Origin: Actinobaculum suis
Lineage (GTDB): Bacteria > Actinomycetota > Actinomycetes > Actinomycetales > Actinomycetaceae
Assembly: GCF_900102025.1 (NCBI RefSeq)
Contig: NZ_FNAU01000001.1
Coordinates: forward strand, 62,001-126,000
Direction of reading: 5' to 3'
Length of the DNA stretch: 64,000 nucleotides
Below are positions 62,401 through 64,000 of the stretch, in pieces. The notes under the pieces were generated by a model. The model saw only the letters and a list, made by a program, of their open reading frames with translations, did no database searches and was not told where the DNA came from. A program made the position numbers and the translations under genes. Every line of letters starts with the position of its first letter. Position 1 is the first letter of the stretch.

Positions 62401-62959
62401 GTATTCGCGCGTGCGGGCAACCCTGCTGAAATGCGCCCGGTATCCCGATCCGGAACAAGACCAAGGCCAGTTCTCCTGGAATTTCCGGCTCCACCCGGGA
62501 GCCAGCGTGGAGGCGGCAATTGCTGATGGTCAAGATATTTGCTTGGGCACCCGCTATGTTTCCGGCACCCCGGCAGGCCCGATAGCTCCAGCAGGCCCGG
62601 CAGTCGTGGCAGCTCCAGCAGCCCCAACAGCCCAGGTAGGCCCAGCCGGCCCGGCAGTCCCGGCGGCAAGCCCGGTAGCTCCGCTCTTCCGCGTGGAAGG
62701 GGCCGTAGTCGAATCGGTGGCCATGGCTCCCGACCGTTCGGGCAACGCCGTCGTACGCATTTATGAGGGCCGCGGTGCTACTAGCCACGTAACCATTCAA
62801 GCTCCCGAGTTTTCCCGCGCCTGGTGTACCGATTTACGGTACCGCAGCCCGGAAGAATCCGGCTATGCAGGGCCGGAAATACGGTGGGATGGTAAGGCCT
62901 GGCAGCTAGAACTCGCCCCCTTCCAGATCGCGACGATTCGATTCGAGCGTGCACTATGA
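59453..62959 (+). CDS. GH38 alpha-mannosidase
   Basis: Cytoplasmic exo-alpha-mannosidase, 1168 aa, no signal peptide. N-terminal MHDNRSILEGRVRRAL, then the catalytic domain with zinc-binding GHAHIDSAWLWP (about 314-325) and nucleophile Asp428 in WLPDSFGYS, followed by SWNQVNAFPHHTF and FTSHVATKRGNR, then the beta-sandwich domains. It is about 150 residues longer than relatives owing to inserts: a Cys-containing GPDSTCGPDSTC repeat near 108-122, an Ala/Thr/Pro insert near 680-720, AAQTAELV repeats near 845, and an Ala/Pro/Gly repeat near 1040-1080. ATG at 59453 matches relatives' MHD start; the frame is open to 59426. Its stop overlaps the GH5 start (ATGA). Confidence 0.93.
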   Translation: MHDNRSILEGRVRRALAEKILPACYTELTDLDVTCWQVPDPEAKPVTPAQVPPFSQFRPLAIGEYWGRAWETVWMRMRAQTAPLAPEIKELLGLGARTSTADTASADGVCGPDSTCGPDSTCAADQVEILVNLGWQDHSPGFQAEGLVHRTVVPEGAPAGTDQAHIGPTVKAINPKNLWIPARKVLSASGDIDFTIEAAANPILLDVPPFQVTYEGDIRTSSARPLYQLVQASVVLRHGQVYQLALDMSVLHEMVAAKPELDGHDWLILRTLSAALDQLDLADIPATAARARELLQPVLTTPAHVEAPQIYAVGHAHIDSAWLWPLRETPRKVNRTLANVVNLLEQGEDMYFAFPAAQHAAWLAEEDPELFARVRNWVAKGRIVPVGGMWVESDAVLPGGEAMCRQFVEGQAFFEEAFGVECSEVWLPDSFGYSAALPQIAREAGIKRFLTQKISWNQVNAFPHHTFLWEGIDGSRIFTHFPPADTYGSDVTGAQIRHAVINSRDKGHTSVSLLPYGYGDGGGGPTREMLGRLARQRDLAGAPRLLSASPHDFFDRAIEAYEKPPVWAGELYLELHRGTFTSHVATKRGNRETEALLRETELWCTTAAVRGLMEYPYAELRALWRQALLCQFHDILPGSAISWVYREVAGIYAHLRERCEALTKQALQALTSQAANETSGRAETSGLAEAGAPVETGAATAPGTTAEPGAPTGTVLRANATSFTQDGVPPFAVGYVGARENSEVGPTANNLEAGPDYLSNGLLTLRFADGACVSLQDRSGREYIPRQEAAGTFQVHQDFPNMWDAWDIDPFYRGSEERLDLQFGGTEFLQATNSAELAGSGVAAQTAELVSTGIAAQTAELVGTAVQAVSTARYGDSELRITWQLRPGEEFARVRVDADWHEHEKLLKLAFPVRIHTDRAQYETQMGYIERPTHTNTSWDASRFEVSCHRWLRLANAGASLAIANDATYGWDITRHQEGRRSTYSRVRATLLKCARYPDPEQDQGQFSWNFRLHPGASVEAAIADGQDICLGTRYVSGTPAGPIAPAGPAVVAAPAAPTAQVGPAGPAVPAASPVAPLFRVEGAVVESVAMAPDRSGNAVVRIYEGRGATSHVTIQAPEFSRAWCTDLRYRSPEESGYAGPEIRWDGKAWQLELAPFQIATIRFERAL

Positions 62960-64000
62960 GATTCGGAGTCAATTACACGCCGCGGCAAGGCTGGTTCTAT
63001 TCCTGGCTAGATTTCGACCGCGCGCAAGTGCAAGCAGATTTCACGGCGCTCAAAGAAATCGGGGCGGATCACGTGCGGATTTTCCCGCTCTGGACGCTCC
63101 TGCAACCCAACCGGACCTATATCCGTCCGCAAGCCATTCGTGATGTGGTCAGCGTGGCGGAAGTCGCCGACGATCTGGGGCTGGATATTTTCGTGGACGT
63201 TTTGCAAGGCCACCTTTCCTCCTACGATTTCCTACCTTCGTGGGTGCTCAGCTGGCACGAACGCAATATTTTCACCGACCCGCAAGTCGTTGCGGCCCAG
63301 CAAAACCTGATTACCACTTTGGCAGGCGCGCTCGCCGATATTCCGCACGCGCGCGGGCTCAGCCTAGGTAACGAGATTATCCAGTTCGCTGCCTCTCGCC
63401 ACCCTTCCCCGCAAGCGCTAACTTCCCACCAGGCCCGTACCTGGCTGGAAACGCTCTACCGGACGGCAAAGGCCGCCTGGCCGCACGGGATCCACACGCA
63501 TTCTTTTGATGACGATTTGTGGTTTGCGCCCGACCAGCCCTTCACCCCCGAACAGGCCACCGCGATAGGAGATTTGACCACCGTCCATTCCTGGATTTTT
63601 GGCGGCGTAGGCCCAGCATACGGGGCCGACGCCCCCGAACTCGCCTGGTTCGCTCGCTACCTGTGCGAAGTTGCTAATGCTTGGGCAGAGATCTTTGATT
63701 GCGCACCGGAGGGGCGCGGTTTGTGGCTACAAGAACTAGGAGCGCCACTAAATTACCTGCACGACGACGCCGCAGCCGCCACTTTCCTAACCAAAACTAT
63801 CGACTCCCTTTTGGGCGCCCATGGCGGCGGGCCTACCCCGCACCTGCAAGCAATCACCTGGTGGTGCTCCCACGATGTGGATCGCCACCTCGCAGATTTC
63901 CCAGAAGTGGAATACGGCCTCGGGCTTTTCAACAGCGCCGGAGAACTAAAACCACAAGGCCAGGCTTTCCAAAAAGCGATCACCCAGTGGGGCACCCGTG
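62956..64000 (+). CDS. GH5-family beta-mannosidase-like glycosidase (truncated by window edge)
   Basis: 348 codons are visible. The TIM-barrel enzyme begins MRFGVNYTPRQGWFYSW and has the GH5 acid/base Glu140 in LSLGNEI and probable nucleophile Glu260 in LWLQELGAP, then WWCSHDVDRHL and LGLFNSAGELKPQG, which lie near the end of such proteins. No signal peptide, so cytoplasmic. It resembles the GH5_18 beta-mannosidases of bifidobacteria, which split Man-beta-1,4-GlcNAc left after alpha-mannosidase action; that subfamily call is an inference from context and motifs. It is translationally coupled to GH38 by a 4-bp overlap. Confidence 0.82.
   Translation, partial: MRFGVNYTPRQGWFYSWLDFDRAQVQADFTALKEIGADHVRIFPLWTLLQPNRTYIRPQAIRDVVSVAEVADDLGLDIFVDVLQGHLSSYDFLPSWVLSWHERNIFTDPQVVAAQQNLITTLAGALADIPHARGLSLGNEIIQFAASRHPSPQALTSHQARTWLETLYRTAKAAWPHGIHTHSFDDDLWFAPDQPFTPEQATAIGDLTTVHSWIFGGVGPAYGADAPELAWFARYLCEVANAWAEIFDCAPEGRGLWLQELGAPLNYLHDDAAAATFLTKTIDSLLGAHGGGPTPHLQAITWWCSHDVDRHLADFPEVEYGLGLFNSAGELKPQGQAFQKAITQWGTR

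Noticed and set aside
1-64000. Mobile elements, tRNA or rRNA genes
   Set aside because: No transposase, integrase, terminal inverted repeats, att-like duplication or stable RNA gene was recognised in the window.

Overview
The window is a chromosomal segment of a moderately GC-rich actinobacterium. The gene order (dcw cluster; nrdR-LysM-lexA; hflX; miaA-recX-recA-DUF3046-clgR-cinA-pgsA; ftsK; rnj-dapA-dapB; M16 peptidase-pnp-rpsO-ribF) is the classical actinobacterial backbone. The lysine-type MurE motif, the many leaderless genes, and the wall-anchored GH85 with GH38 and GH5 partners fit a host-associated member of the Actinomycetaceae or a relative. Genus cannot be fixed from this sequence.

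Layout. 1-11075 (minus): division and cell-wall cluster mraZ-rsmH-ftsL-ftsI-murE-murF-mraY-murD-ftsW, with ftsW cut by the window edge. 11076-16445: DUF3040 protein, dinB, a leaderless spermidine-synthase-like gene and a PAC2 protein. 16876-25589: helD, nrdR, an SOS region (LysM gene and lexA facing apart over four LexA-box-like sites), dinG-type helicase and hflX. 25911-31926: small RNA methyltransferase, miaA, recX, recA, DUF3046, clgR, cinA, pgsA. 31992-37819: a secreted protein/lipoprotein pair, ftsK, and a membrane-anchored low-complexity protein. 37979-51771: rnj, dapA, a second member of that membrane family, dapB, ahpCF, M16 peptidase, pnp, rpsO, ribF. 51904-64000: an accessory sugar locus with an AGE-family isomerase, a secreted GH85 endoglycosidase, a LacI regulator, a GH38 alpha-mannosidase and a GH5 enzyme running off the edge.

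How the genes work together. The dcw block makes lipid II and drives septation. lexA, recA, recX, dinG and the LysM gene form the DNA-damage response; the LysM protein is the probable checkpoint inhibitor of division. dapA and dapB feed lysine, and MurE carries a non-DAP motif (DDPH). The last 12 kb reads as an N-glycan utilisation locus. GH85 would release glycans outside the cell, GH38 and GH5 would trim them in the cytoplasm, and the isomerase would send mannose to fructose. A matching CG-centred 16-bp palindrome lies before the isomerase and before GH38, as expected of LacI operators.

Two genome habits stand out. First, short degenerate tandem repeats (units of about 14-32 bp) fill most intergenic gaps. 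They often start at a gene's 3' end and duplicate the stop codon, and similar repeats expand low-complexity inserts or tails inside housekeeping proteins (MurE, LexA, MiaA, DinB, PAC2, FtsK, GH38, AGE). Second, at least ten genes have a TANNNT box 6-7 nt before the start codon and no Shine-Dalgarno, which points to leaderless mRNAs. No tRNA, rRNA, CRISPR array, insertion sequence or prophage was seen.
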